Assembly: GCA_017547285.1 (NCBI GenBank)
Contig: JAFYQB010000084.1
Location: forward strand, 1 to 42,926
From: Clostridia bacterium
GTDB lineage: Bacteria; Bacillota; Clostridia; Christensenellales; Aristaeellaceae
Length of the DNA: 42,926 nucleotides
Direction: 5' to 3'
Every line of letters begins with the position of its first letter. The stretch's first letter is position 1. The translations under genes and the position numbers were made by a program. The notes under the pieces were generated by a model, which saw only the letters and a list, made by a program, of their open reading frames with translations, was not told the origin of the DNA and ran no database searches. Of this stretch, positions 34,047 through 41,719 are shown in pieces.

Positions 34047-34062
34047 CGGGGGCCTCCGGCGG

Positions 34063-34101
34063 GCAGGGCGCTGCCCTGCACCTGCAAGGGCTTCGCCCTT
34101 G
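34063..34101. repeat. Paired GC-rich hairpins, copy 2
   Basis: GCAGGGC-GCT-GCCCTGC (34063-34079) is followed by CAAGGGC-TTC-GCCCTTG (34085-34101). The order, loop sizes and CAC linker match the pair at 12091-12138, so these are two copies of one repeat family. Confidence 0.8.
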
Positions 34102-34109
34102 ACCCGTGG

Positions 34110-34143
34110 GCTGCCCGCGTTTTACGCGGGCAGCGTCTTTTTC
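34110..34143 (+). terminator. Intrinsic terminator of fbp
   Basis: A perfect 10-bp stem GCTGCCCGCG / CGCGGGCAGC with a 5-base loop, then GTCTTTTTC. Confidence 0.88.
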
Positions 34144-34166
34144 TGTCTGGAGATGCAATTAAGAAC

Positions 34167-34192
34167 GCCGTGGCCAGTACAGTGGCCACGGC
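34167..34192. repeat. Hairpin GCCGTGGCCA / TGGCCACGGC
   Basis: A perfect 10-bp stem with a 6-base loop, related to the stem at 12150-12173. It lies 20 bp past the M20 gene's stop on the minus strand and may end that transcript. Confidence 0.75.
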
Positions 34193-34212
34193 TCGCTTGT
34201 CTTATGATCGGC

Positions 34213-35346
34213 TTAAAAGTGGTGAAGGATCAGTTCAAAGGCAATTTTCAAACCGGGAAGAAGGCTGTCAATCTGCACCCATTCTTCGCGGGTATGAGCG
34301 CCTCCGCCCGTATAGCAGCCGGTGCAAATGGCGGGAATGCCCATGGAAAGCGGAATGTTGCAGTCCGTAGAGCCTACGCTGAAATGCATTTCCACATCTG
34401 CGTGGTGACTGGCTGCATCGGCAGCGCGCTGTTTGAGCGCTTCTTCGCGCTGTTCATCCACCTCGCCGCTGCACGGACGTTCGCCCAGCAGTTCCACCTC
34501 TACCTCGATGCCCTTGGCACGGTAGAACTCGATGGCAGCGTTGAAATGTTGTTCCATGATTTCCAGCGATTCGCGTTCATCCGAACGGAATTCATAGAGC
34601 ATTTCCGCATACTGAGCAATGGTGTTGACAGAGGTACCGCCGCTGATTGTGCCTACGTTATAGGTGGTTTTGCCCTTGGACGGCACCTTCATGGTGTAAA
34701 GTGTATCGATCAGCGAGGCCAGATAGGCAATGGCGTTACGGTTGCCGAATGCACCGTAGGAATGGCCGCCCTCTGTACGCACAGCCACACGGTAGCGTTT
34801 GGAACCCACCGATTTGACCACACAGCCGCCGATGCCGCCATCCAGCGAAATAAATTCGCGGATGCGCTTTCCGAAATCCTGCATGATCCTGCGGGAGCCT
34901 TTCAGGTTGCCAAGGCCTTCCTCGCCGGAGTTGATCACCAGCAGCACGCCCTCATCCTGGGGACACAGTCCGTTCTGGGCAATGTATTTTGCAACCGTCA
35001 GCAAGGCGACTGCATTGGCGGTATCATCCCCCACGCCGGGGCAGAGAATTTTGCCGTCTTCGATCTTCAAAGGCAGCGGAGTGGTATCTGGAAACACCAC
35101 ATCGCTGTGCGCCATATACACAACCAGCGGATTGCTTTGCGTAACGCCGATGGGATAGATCACATTCTGCGCGTCATCAATGTACACGCCCTGTGCGCCC
35201 TGTTTTTCCAGCCATTCCTTGCAGAAAGCGGCGCGCAGTTCTTCGTGATTGGACGGTGCGGGGATCTGCGCAAGTTCCACCAGCAGGTCAAATGCCTCCT
35301 GCTGATGGGCTTCGATATATGACAGAATCTGTTCATTCAGCAGCAT
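34213..35346 (-). CDS. M20-family metallopeptidase
   Basis: A 377-aa zinc-dependent amino- or carboxypeptidase of the M20/M25/M40 group. Metal ligands and catalytic residues are visible: MAHSDVV (His and Asp), GVGDDTANAVALL (bridging Asp), NSGEEGLGNLKG (catalytic Glu pair), SLDGG, and a C-terminal GGGAHTREEW His. A dimerisation domain fills the middle. The overall layout resembles peptidase T or PepV-like enzymes; the substrate is unknown. AAAGGAAA precedes the ATG, and a promoter lies upstream. There is no signal peptide, so it acts in the cytoplasm. Confidence 0.88.
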   Translation of the reverse strand: MLLNEQILSYIEAHQQEAFDLLVELAQIPAPSNHEELRAAFCKEWLEKQGAQGVYIDDAQNVIYPIGVTQSNPLVVYMAHSDVVFPDTTPLPLKIEDGKILCPGVGDDTANAVALLTVAKYIAQNGLCPQDEGVLLVINSGEEGLGNLKGSRRIMQDFGKRIREFISLDGGIGGCVVKSVGSKRYRVAVRTEGGHSYGAFGNRNAIAYLASLIDTLYTMKVPSKGKTTYNVGTISGGTSVNTIAQYAEMLYEFRSDERESLEIMEQHFNAAIEFYRAKGIEVEVELLGERPCSGEVDEQREEALKQRAADAASHHADVEMHFSVGSTDCNIPLSMGIPAICTGCYTGGGAHTREEWVQIDSLLPGLKIAFELILHHF

Positions 35347-35382
35347 GATATTCCGTTTCCTTTCGTTGACTTGTTTGTATTC

Positions 35383-35411
35383 AATATATCAAATTCCAGC
35401 TGGTTTGTAAA
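35383..35411 (-). promoter_or_regulatory. Promoter of the M20 peptidase gene
   Basis: On the minus strand TTTACA (35406-35411) and TATATT (35383-35388) are 17 bp apart. Confidence 0.65.
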
Positions 35412-35421
35412 CGCCGTTTTC

Positions 35422-35451
35422 TTGACGCTTTCCAACCGGCAATGCTATAAT
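35422..35451 (+). promoter_or_regulatory. Promoter of the GH18 gene
   Basis: TTGACG (35422-35427) and TATAAT (35446-35451) are 18 bp apart, 48 bp before the start codon. It is back to back with the M20 promoter. Confidence 0.78.
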
Positions 35452-35499
35452 GGAACCATTCACAACGCGTTCACACAAATTCATGACGGAGGTAACTGT

Positions 35500-36507
35500 A
35501 TGCAGCCTATTTTGTTGGGATATGCCATGAGCGAGGGTCTGGACTGTATGACCCAGGAAGATGCCAACCGCCTTACCCATATCAACATCGCATTCGGTCT
35601 GATCCGCGATGGTCTTCTTTCCATGCACAACCTGCCGAATCTGAAAGAGCAGCTTGCCCGGATCCGCGCCATGAACCCTGCGCTCAAAATTGTTCTGTCT
35701 ATCGGCGGCTGGGGAGCGGGCGGTTTTTCGCTGATGAGCCGCACTCAGGAAGGCCGCGATGCTTTCAAGGAATCCGTTCGTAAAGTGCTGGATGAGTATG
35801 AACTGGATGGCGTGGACATCGACTGGGAATACCCCTGCAACGACGCCGCAGAGATCGACTGCGATCCTTCCGACAAGCAGAATTTTACCTATCTGATGCA
35901 GGCCATGCGCGAGGCAGCCGGACCTGACCGCATTGTATCCATTGCAGCAGGCGGAGGCGATTACTTTGTGCGCGATACCGAAATGGACAAGGTGGCCGAA
36001 ATCTGCGATTATATCCAGCTGATGACCTACGATCTGAACTGGGAGTACAAAGTAACCCGCCATCACACCAGCCTGTACGCGCTGGAAAATTCCTACCCTG
36101 AAGGCAACGCCGATTACTGCACCAAGCTGTTCCATAACGCGGGCGTACCCATGGAAAAGATCGTTCTGGGCGCTGCCTTCTATTCCCGCAAATGGCAGGG
36201 CGTAAAGGCTGAAAACAACGGCCTTTTGCAGCCTACCGAAACGCTGGGCGGTTACGGTCCCCGCTATTCCGATCTGGAAGAAAACTATATCAACAAGAAC
36301 GGCTTTGTCCGTTACTGGGATGACCACGCCAAAGCGCCTTACCTGTTTGACGGCAAGGATTTCATCAGCTACGACGATGAAGAATCCATCAAGGCCAAGT
36401 GCCAATACATTCTGGACAACGGCCTGCTGGGTCTGATGTACTGGGAGCACAGCTGCGATCCCACCGGCAAGCTGCTCAAGGCGTGCTACGACAATCTTCG
36501 CGGATAA
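35500..36507 (+). CDS. GH18-family glycoside hydrolase (chitinase-like)
   Basis: A 335-aa single-domain TIM-barrel protein. The GH18 active site DGVDIDWEYP (about residues 104-113) is complete with its D-x-D-x-E acid, and KIVLSIGGWG precedes it. YIQLMTYDLNWEY and MYWEHSCD form later strands. Family members cleave chitin or other N-acetylglucosamine polymers. There is no signal peptide, wall anchor or binding domain, so the enzyme seems cytoplasmic or is released by another route. GGAGG precedes the ATG at 35500. The gene is monocistronic. Confidence 0.9.
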   Translation: MQPILLGYAMSEGLDCMTQEDANRLTHINIAFGLIRDGLLSMHNLPNLKEQLARIRAMNPALKIVLSIGGWGAGGFSLMSRTQEGRDAFKESVRKVLDEYELDGVDIDWEYPCNDAAEIDCDPSDKQNFTYLMQAMREAAGPDRIVSIAAGGGDYFVRDTEMDKVAEICDYIQLMTYDLNWEYKVTRHHTSLYALENSYPEGNADYCTKLFHNAGVPMEKIVLGAAFYSRKWQGVKAENNGLLQPTETLGGYGPRYSDLEENYINKNGFVRYWDDHAKAPYLFDGKDFISYDDEESIKAKCQYILDNGLLGLMYWEHSCDPTGKLLKACYDNLRG

Positions 36508-36569
36508 CCAACGAAAAACGACCTGTTGGTGGGAGGATTGTTAAGGATGAATTGATCCCACAACAAAAC

Positions 36570-36606
36570 AATGAGCATCCGATAAAATACTCCGGATGCT
36601 CATTTG
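36570..36606 (+). terminator. Intrinsic terminator after the GH18 gene
   Basis: A perfect 12-bp stem AATGAGCATCCG / CGGATGCTCATT with an 11-base loop lies about 60 bp after the stop. The following bases have only a short T run. Confidence 0.75.
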
Positions 36607-36715
36607 CTTATGGGGTTGTCTAAACGCAATGCACGGATATCGTGCATATCATTGCGCCCTCTGAAATGGTGGGGACGTGTGGTTTCGTCTGCTCGACAAA
36701 TTAGAATTTGTTTGA

Positions 36716-37306
36716 TTATTTGTTGCTAACAATGATATATGCATTGTCTGTTTCAAAAACATTTGCAACATTCATAGACGATGCATCTATAAGAGAAATA
36801 ATGTTGTCAGGTGTATCAGGGTATATTTTAACTTTGCGAGTTCCCATATCAATGTACTCGCTTTGATTTTTGTCAATAGATAAACAAAAAATACCACCAT
36901 CATTTAACAATGCGGCAACTTTTAATATGACTTGTTTTTTATCCTTAAAATGCATCATTGTAAGCGATGAGTAAATTACATCAAAGGTTTCAACAAAACC
37001 GTATTCGTTAAAATCACCACAAACAAAGCAAATGTTAGAATAATCTTTTAGGTTTTCTCTTGCTCGTTCTATGGTCTTGGGCGAAATATCTATTCCTGTT
37101 AATTTCATACAGTATGGAGCAACCTTTACAGCAATTCTTCCTGTTCCTATACCAATTTCAAGAACATTTTTATTATTGGAAAGTTCTAATGATTCTAAAA
37201 ACAGTTCTCCATCCCATCCGTTCATATATTCTTGTAGTGGAGGCGGGTCACGAAAAGGGTCGTTATTTTCATCCACTAATAAATCATAATGAGTAATTAC
37301 ATCCAT
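36716..37306 (-). CDS. SAM-dependent methyltransferase (class I), AT-rich
   Basis: A 196-aa Rossmann-fold methyltransferase. The SAM-binding motif I is VLEIGIGTGRIAVK (about 47-60), followed by LTGIDISPKTIERA and the motif IV region FDVIYSSLTMMHF. The substrate is unknown; the length and pattern resemble small-molecule methylases of the Methyltransf_25/11 type. The gene is clearly richer in A and T than its neighbours, with many AAA, TTT and ATT codons, and is probably acquired. I prefer the ATG at 37306; one at 37315 is also in frame, but its ribosome site would be too close. Confidence 0.8.
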   Translation of the reverse strand: MDVITHYDLLVDENNDPFRDPPPLQEYMNGWDGELFLESLELSNNKNVLEIGIGTGRIAVKVAPYCMKLTGIDISPKTIERARENLKDYSNICFVCGDFNEYGFVETFDVIYSSLTMMHFKDKKQVILKVAALLNDGGIFCLSIDKNQSEYIDMGTRKVKIYPDTPDNIISLIDASSMNVANVFETDNAYIIVSNK

Positions 37307-37363
37307 AACACACATACCTGCAAATTCTAGTTTATCGCTTTCATTCTATTACAGCAGTACACA

Positions 37364-37393
37364 AAACCGCAAGCCACTCAAGGCGTGCGGTTT
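37364..37393 (-). terminator. Probable terminator of the hydrolase transcript
   Basis: AAACCGC..GCC (37364-37375) pairs with GGC..GCGGTTT (37382-37393) with small interruptions. Minus-strand reading ends in TTTTG. It lies between the hydrolase and the methyltransferase. Confidence 0.5.
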
Positions 37394-37469
37394 CGTTGTT
37401 TGCATGATGGCAAGCGCAGGATAACTCCATCCTTTCCATCACCCTCACTGCAGGCCGTTTTTTGATTGG

Positions 37470-38414
37470 TTATTTTGTCAGGCTTTGATCGAAAAACGCT
37501 GCAATTTCACCCATCAGTTCCAGATCCAGATAGCGTTTGCCGCGGTTTTCCCGCAGAAGATCGTGGTCGCGGTACTTGTATTTTTTGAAAACAAACCGTT
37601 CGTCTGAGCTGTATTTTTTGTAATAGGCATCGTAACCGTATTCGCTCGGCACCGTTTGATCAAGCGCACCGTGTACAATCATCACCCGACAGTCGCTGTT
37701 GGCAAAGCCTTTCATGGCTGTGCTGCAGGCATACTTGCCGTATTTCAGATACTCATGCATCCATGCAAAAGGAATCAGAAATTTGGCAGCTTTACCCACC
37801 ATTTTGCAGCCATGGTATTCAATCAGGTCCATAGATCGGTTGCAGCCCGCCAGCGAAACCACCGCTTTGACCTCCGGGCGGAAGTTCAGAACATTCGTAA
37901 CCGAAAGCGCACCCCAGCTATATCCCATCAGCATCAGCGGAAGGTCTTTCACTTTTTCAATGCCGTACACGCATCCAATCGCATAATCCAGATCGATATA
38001 TCCCTGAGGCAGCCCGCCTACAACCGCGCCCTCGCTTTCGTCATTCGCCGTTGCGTCATAGGCAAAAACGTAGTAGCCCTGTTTGGTCAGGTAATCAAAG
38101 CTGTCCATATAGCCGTTCTGACCGCCAGCGCCAAAACCGTGGGCAAACACAATAACGCCCTTTTCTGGCTGAGCCGGATCATTGTGCTCATACAGATAAC
38201 CTATCAGCTGATGACCCTGTTTGGTTGGAAAAGTATAGCGTTCGCGCTTCAAGGTTTCAAACGAGGCGATATCGAACGCATCCTTTTTGCTGGTGGTGCA
38301 GCGGATGTTAAACCGGCTGCCGTAAACAGACCTGGCTGCCAGATACAGCGCCGTAATGCTAACAATCAGTACGATCGCAAGGATGATCAAAACGATCCCC
38401 TTCCTTTTACTCAC
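37470..38414 (-). CDS. Membrane-anchored alpha/beta hydrolase
   Basis: A 314-aa serine hydrolase. Residues 7-27 form one N-terminal membrane helix (possibly an uncleaved signal), and the rest is an alpha/beta-hydrolase domain outside the membrane. VIVFAHGFGAGG supplies the oxyanion region, GYSWGA holds the nucleophile Ser, HGALDQTVP the acid and YRDHDLL the His. Substrate unknown; esterase or lipase activity is likely. The start is a GTG at 38414, with AAGGAGAG upstream. The Crp-type gene lies 25 bp upstream and is probably in the same operon. Confidence 0.86.
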   Translation of the reverse strand: MSKRKGIVLIILAIVLIVSITALYLAARSVYGSRFNIRCTTSKKDAFDIASFETLKRERYTFPTKQGHQLIGYLYEHNDPAQPEKGVIVFAHGFGAGGQNGYMDSFDYLTKQGYYVFAYDATANDESEGAVVGGLPQGYIDLDYAIGCVYGIEKVKDLPLMLMGYSWGALSVTNVLNFRPEVKAVVSLAGCNRSMDLIEYHGCKMVGKAAKFLIPFAWMHEYLKYGKYACSTAMKGFANSDCRVMIVHGALDQTVPSEYGYDAYYKKYSSDERFVFKKYKYRDHDLLRENRGKRYLDLELMGEIAAFFDQSLTK

Positions 38415-38439
38415 ACTTTTCTCTCCTTACGCCCGCTTA

Positions 38440-39039
38440 TCAAATTTGAAGACGAATCGCGCCCGAAGAGATAGAAATCAAACGCAGCTGTTTGAGCTCC
38501 GACAGGCTGCGGTTCAGGCTGCGCATGGATACGCCGGCCATTTCAGCCAGAATATCCTTTGTATACAGAAAATAGTTCTGCTCATTCAGATTCTGCTGGA
38601 TCAGGCGGAACACCTTTTCGCGCAGGAACATGCACTCGGAATCGATCTTGTCGTTGCCGGATCGCATCAGGCGTTCGCAATGCACCGTAAAGATGTACAT
38701 GGACATGTCGCTGCAGGTGGACCACATATGCCGGAACTGTTCTTTGGTAAAGCAAAGCACCTGGCAGTCGGTAAGTGCGATCAGACTGCGGTCGGTGGTC
38801 TGCATGCCGATGGCTTCCATCTCGCCGAAAAAATCTCCCTCATGGTACAGGTCGATAATCAGCGAGGTATTTTCCGCTTCATACACCAATTTGCAGCTAC
38901 CTTTTTGAAGAATGCAGAAACGATCGAAGTCATCCCCCGCGCGCTTGATGTATTCGCCCGGCTCAAAATGCAGTACAACCGCATCATTCAGGAACTCCTG
39001 CGGAATGGTGTGCAGAAAAGAAGCGCCGCTGTGCTGCAT
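38440..39039 (-). CDS. Crp/Fnr-family transcription regulator
   Basis: A 199-aa regulator with an N-terminal cyclic-nucleotide-type beta barrel (about 15-110, with GDFFGEMEAIG as the phosphate-binding cassette position) and a C-terminal winged helix (about 145-199, with LAEMAGVSMRSLNRSLSELKQ as the recognition helix). The typical Arg-Ser pair of cAMP binders is absent from the cassette, so the effector is unknown. There is no Fnr-type N-terminal Cys cluster. The ATG at 39039 follows AAAGGAG. The hydrolase downstream is the likely target or partner. Confidence 0.88.
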   Translation of the reverse strand: MQHSGASFLHTIPQEFLNDAVVLHFEPGEYIKRAGDDFDRFCILQKGSCKLVYEAENTSLIIDLYHEGDFFGEMEAIGMQTTDRSLIALTDCQVLCFTKEQFRHMWSTCSDMSMYIFTVHCERLMRSGNDKIDSECMFLREKVFRLIQQNLNEQNYFLYTKDILAEMAGVSMRSLNRSLSELKQLRLISISSGAIRLQI

Positions 39040-39075
39040 AAAATGACTCCTTTGTTTCAAATGTCTCTGGCTATT

Positions 39076-39104
39076 ATCATACCGTAAAAAACGGCTTTTT
39101 TCAA
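39076..39104 (-). promoter_or_regulatory. Promoter of the Crp-hydrolase operon
   Basis: On the minus strand TTGAAA (39099-39104) and TATGAT (39076-39081) are 17 bp apart. The spacer contains a small inverted repeat CCGT-AAAAA-ACGG (39082-39094), a possible operator. Confidence 0.65.
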
Positions 39105-39109
39105 CCACG

Positions 39110-39143
39110 AAAAAAGTCCCCTGCGCCAAAAGGCGCAGAGGAC
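39110..39143 (-). terminator. Intrinsic terminator of the sahH-SBP operon
   Basis: Minus strand: a 12-bp stem GTCCTCTGCGCC / GGCGCAGGGGAC with one G-T pair and a 4-base loop, followed by TTTTTT. It lies 14 bp after the stop of the substrate-binding protein. Confidence 0.9.
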
Positions 39144-39156
39144 GTATGAACCAAAA

Positions 39157-40260
39157 TCAGTTCAGGGGAGCGGGGAAGTTCTCGGCAACGTCGATCTTGC
39201 CCAGTTCCCAGGGAGAAACGCTGTTCTCGGGGTTCTGGAAGTAGTAGGGATGCAGCAGGTAAGCCAGCTTCTCGATGGCCTTGATGGTGCGGGGGCCGAA
39301 GCGCTTCATCAGGCTGGAATCGTAGTAAGCCACGCGGCCGGTCTGCACAGCCTGGGTCTGCTCGAAGGTGGGACGGGTCATGATCTCGTACAGGCTGGTC
39401 ACCTCGAAATCATAAGCGCCGGGCCAGTAGGGGCTCAGGATGACCTGAGGATCGCGCTTGGAGATCTCGGCAAAGGCTTCCTCGCCGTAGCTGTCATACA
39501 GGTTAATGTAGCCTTCGCCGTCGTTGAAGATGTTCACGCCGCCGGCGATCTGGATCATCTGGTCAAAGGGAGTGTTGCCGCCCTCGGTGTAGGGGCCGTA
39601 CTTGCCCCACTCGCCGTAGTCGGACTGGTGAGCGATCTCGAAGTAGGTGCGGATCTGGGTCAGGTCCTTGGTGATGGCCTTGATCTCTTCGATGCGGGCA
39701 TAGTAGCCGGCAACCAGTTCCTCAGCCACTTCCTTCACGCCCAGCAGCTCGCCCATTTCGATCATCATGTTGTAGATCTCGTCGATGCTTTCGGGCACCC
39801 AGCAGTAGGTGGGATAGCCCTTGGCGTTCAGATCTTCCACCCAGGTAGCCTGGTCGGAACCTTCGCACAGAACGATGGTGGGGTTCAGGCCTTCCAGAAT
39901 GGCGGCGTTGTAATCATAGAACTTGGACACAACGGCTACTTCCTTGTATTCGCCGTCAGCGCCAGGCTTCTTGCCCAGTTCGTACTCAACGTCGAAATCC
40001 TGGGTGTCGGTGTCATAGTAGAACTGGTAGGGCTGATAGCCGCCGCTGGTGGTGGCAGCTACGGGGTAGTCGGTGTAAGCGGACCAGCCGACGATCTTGT
40101 CGCCCAGGCCCAGAGCGTACACACACTCAACCATGGAGGGAGCCATGCACACAATGCGCATTTCGGATTCTTCGGTGGTCTCGGCCACGGCAAAGCTCAT
40201 GCTGCACAGCAGCAGGATCAGAGCCATGATGAGGCTGGTAACTTTGGTGAAGCGCTTCAT
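39157..40260 (-). CDS. ABC substrate-binding protein (iron/cobalamin type), orphan
   Basis: A 367-aa exported solute-binding protein of the Peripla_BP_2 (BtuF/FepB/FhuD) type. The first strand reads MRIVCMAPSMVECVYALGLGDKIVGWSAYTDYP, typical for binders of haem, siderophores or cobalamin. The signal peptide ends in SFAVA-ET, which fits signal peptidase I; the only Cys nearby (LLLC at 16-19) makes a poor lipobox. Most relatives in Gram-positive bacteria are lipoproteins. No permease or ATPase gene lies in the window. The gene follows sahH by 55 bp and shares its terminator. Ligand unknown. Confidence 0.85.
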   Translation of the reverse strand: MKRFTKVTSLIMALILLLCSMSFAVAETTEESEMRIVCMAPSMVECVYALGLGDKIVGWSAYTDYPVAATTSGGYQPYQFYYDTDTQDFDVEYELGKKPGADGEYKEVAVVSKFYDYNAAILEGLNPTIVLCEGSDQATWVEDLNAKGYPTYCWVPESIDEIYNMMIEMGELLGVKEVAEELVAGYYARIEEIKAITKDLTQIRTYFEIAHQSDYGEWGKYGPYTEGGNTPFDQMIQIAGGVNIFNDGEGYINLYDSYGEEAFAEISKRDPQVILSPYWPGAYDFEVTSLYEIMTRPTFEQTQAVQTGRVAYYDSSLMKRFGPRTIKAIEKLAYLLHPYYFQNPENSVSPWELGKIDVAENFPAPLN

Positions 40261-40315
40261 GATATCTTCTCCTTTGAATTTTATTTATACGCCTGTTGGC
40301 GCATAAGTACGTTGA

Positions 40316-41554
40316 TCAGTGACCCGCCATATAAGCCTTCTGCTTTTCGTTGAGGGTATCAAAGCTGCCGCCGAAGGACTTGAGCTTGAGTTCAGCCACA
40401 TAACGGTCCTGCTCCTCGGGAATGTTGTACACCTTGTTCTCAAGGTTCTTGTGGTTCTTGAGAATGTACTCGGCAGCGATGGCCTGCATGGCAAAGCTCA
40501 TATCCATGATCTCCACGGGATGGCCGTCAGCAGCGGCGATGTTGGCAATGGCAGCATCAGCCATGGTGCAGATCAGACGGCCGTCGGGCATGCGGTAGCC
40601 GTACAGGTTCTTGCGCATTTCCTTGCGGGAAACAGCCATCTTGGCCAGACCTTCCACATCGATCTCAATATTGAAGTGACCGGCATTGGCCACGATCGCG
40701 CCGTCCTTCATCACGGCGAAGTGCTCGGGGCGGATAACATCGCAGCAGGAGGTGGCGGTGATGAACACATCGCCCAGCTTGGCAGCCTCGTCCATGGACA
40801 TGGCGCGGTAGCCGTCCATCACAGCCAGAATGGACTTGATGGGATCGATCTCGGTCACGATGACCTGCGCGTTCAGGCCGCGGGCGATGGCAGCAATGCC
40901 CTTGCCGCAGTAGCCGTAACCGGCCACAACCACGGTCTTGCCGTTCATCTGCAGGTTGGTGGTGCGCATGATGGCATCCCAAACGCTCTGGCCGGTGCCG
41001 TAGGTGTTATCAAAATAGTGCTTGCAGCAGGCGTCGTTTACCGCCATGCAGGGGAAGGCCAGCTCGCCGCTGCGCTCCCACGCGTACAGACGCTGCACGC
41101 CGGAAGTGGTTTCCTCGCAGCCGCCCATGCAGCGGTCGGCGTATTCCTTGCACTCGTGCAAAAGCAGGTTGATCAGGTCGGAGCCGTCGTCGATCACAAT
41201 GTCGGGATGGCAGGAAACGGTTTCCTTCCACAGTTCCACTGTCAGTTCGGGATCGGAGCCGTGAATGGCGTTGACGGTGATGCCGTCATCCACCAGTGCG
41301 GCGCAGACGCTGTCGTTGGTGGAGAAAGCGTTGGAGCCGGAAACATGCATTTCCGCGCCGCCGCGGGCCAGGGTCTTGACCAGCCATGCGGTCTTGGCTT
41401 CCAGATGGATGGACAGCGCGATCTTCAGACCGGCAAAGGGCTTTTCCTTTTCAAAACGGTCGCCGATGGCGTTGAGCACGGGCATGTGCTGGGCGACCCA
41501 TTCAATTCTCTGATGTCCCTCTTCCTTGAGGTTGATATCGGCAATTCTGGACAT
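40316..41554 (-). CDS. ahcY: Adenosylhomocysteinase-like enzyme
   Basis: Hydrolyses S-adenosylhomocysteine, the product of SAM methylation, to adenosine and homocysteine, with bound NAD. The 412-aa protein has VSGSNAFSTND, DDGSDLINLL, EETTSGVQRL, FDNTYGTGQSVWDAI, the NAD motif VVAGYGYCGKG (about residues 207-217) and NAGHFNIEIDV. It is the short form lacking the C-terminal extension of the eukaryotic enzyme, as in archaea and Thermotoga; archaeal members of this form can act on S-inosylhomocysteine instead. AGGAGA precedes the ATG. The orphan substrate-binding protein follows in the same operon. Confidence 0.92.
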   Translation of the reverse strand: MSRIADINLKEEGHQRIEWVAQHMPVLNAIGDRFEKEKPFAGLKIALSIHLEAKTAWLVKTLARGGAEMHVSGSNAFSTNDSVCAALVDDGITVNAIHGSDPELTVELWKETVSCHPDIVIDDGSDLINLLLHECKEYADRCMGGCEETTSGVQRLYAWERSGELAFPCMAVNDACCKHYFDNTYGTGQSVWDAIMRTTNLQMNGKTVVVAGYGYCGKGIAAIARGLNAQVIVTEIDPIKSILAVMDGYRAMSMDEAAKLGDVFITATSCCDVIRPEHFAVMKDGAIVANAGHFNIEIDVEGLAKMAVSRKEMRKNLYGYRMPDGRLICTMADAAIANIAAADGHPVEIMDMSFAMQAIAAEYILKNHKNLENKVYNIPEEQDRYVAELKLKSFGGSFDTLNEKQKAYMAGH

Positions 41555-41611
41555 GGTTGAAAGTCTCCTCTCATATTGATGGACTTACAGCTGCTTTCCG
41601 GCAGCATGATA

Positions 41612-41641
41612 GGTATAACACAGTTTGTTCGGTTTCAGCAA
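41612..41641 (-). promoter_or_regulatory. Possible promoter of sahH
   Basis: On the minus strand TTGCTG (41636-41641) and TATACC (41612-41617) are 18 bp apart. Both boxes are imperfect. Confidence 0.4.
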
Positions 41642-41663
41642 GGACAAATGTCCTTTTTCAATC

Positions 41664-41709
41664 AAAAATTGCCGTGGCATGGCAGAAAATGACTGCGCAG
41701 CCACGGCAA
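41664..41709 (-). terminator. Intrinsic terminator after the EEP-family gene
   Basis: Minus strand: TTGCCGTGGC (41700-41709) pairs with GCCACGGCAA (41669-41678), and TTTTT follows. It lies 11 bp after the stop of the gene. Confidence 0.85.
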
Positions 41710-41719
41710 AAGACGAACA

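Noticed and set aside
39250..41560. Two long plus-strand ORFs
   Set aside because: Antisense to the substrate-binding protein and sahH; composition reflects the mirrored codon bias.
41555..41663. SAH or SAM riboswitch before sahH
   Set aside because: The leader is short and I see no conserved riboswitch core or competing stems.
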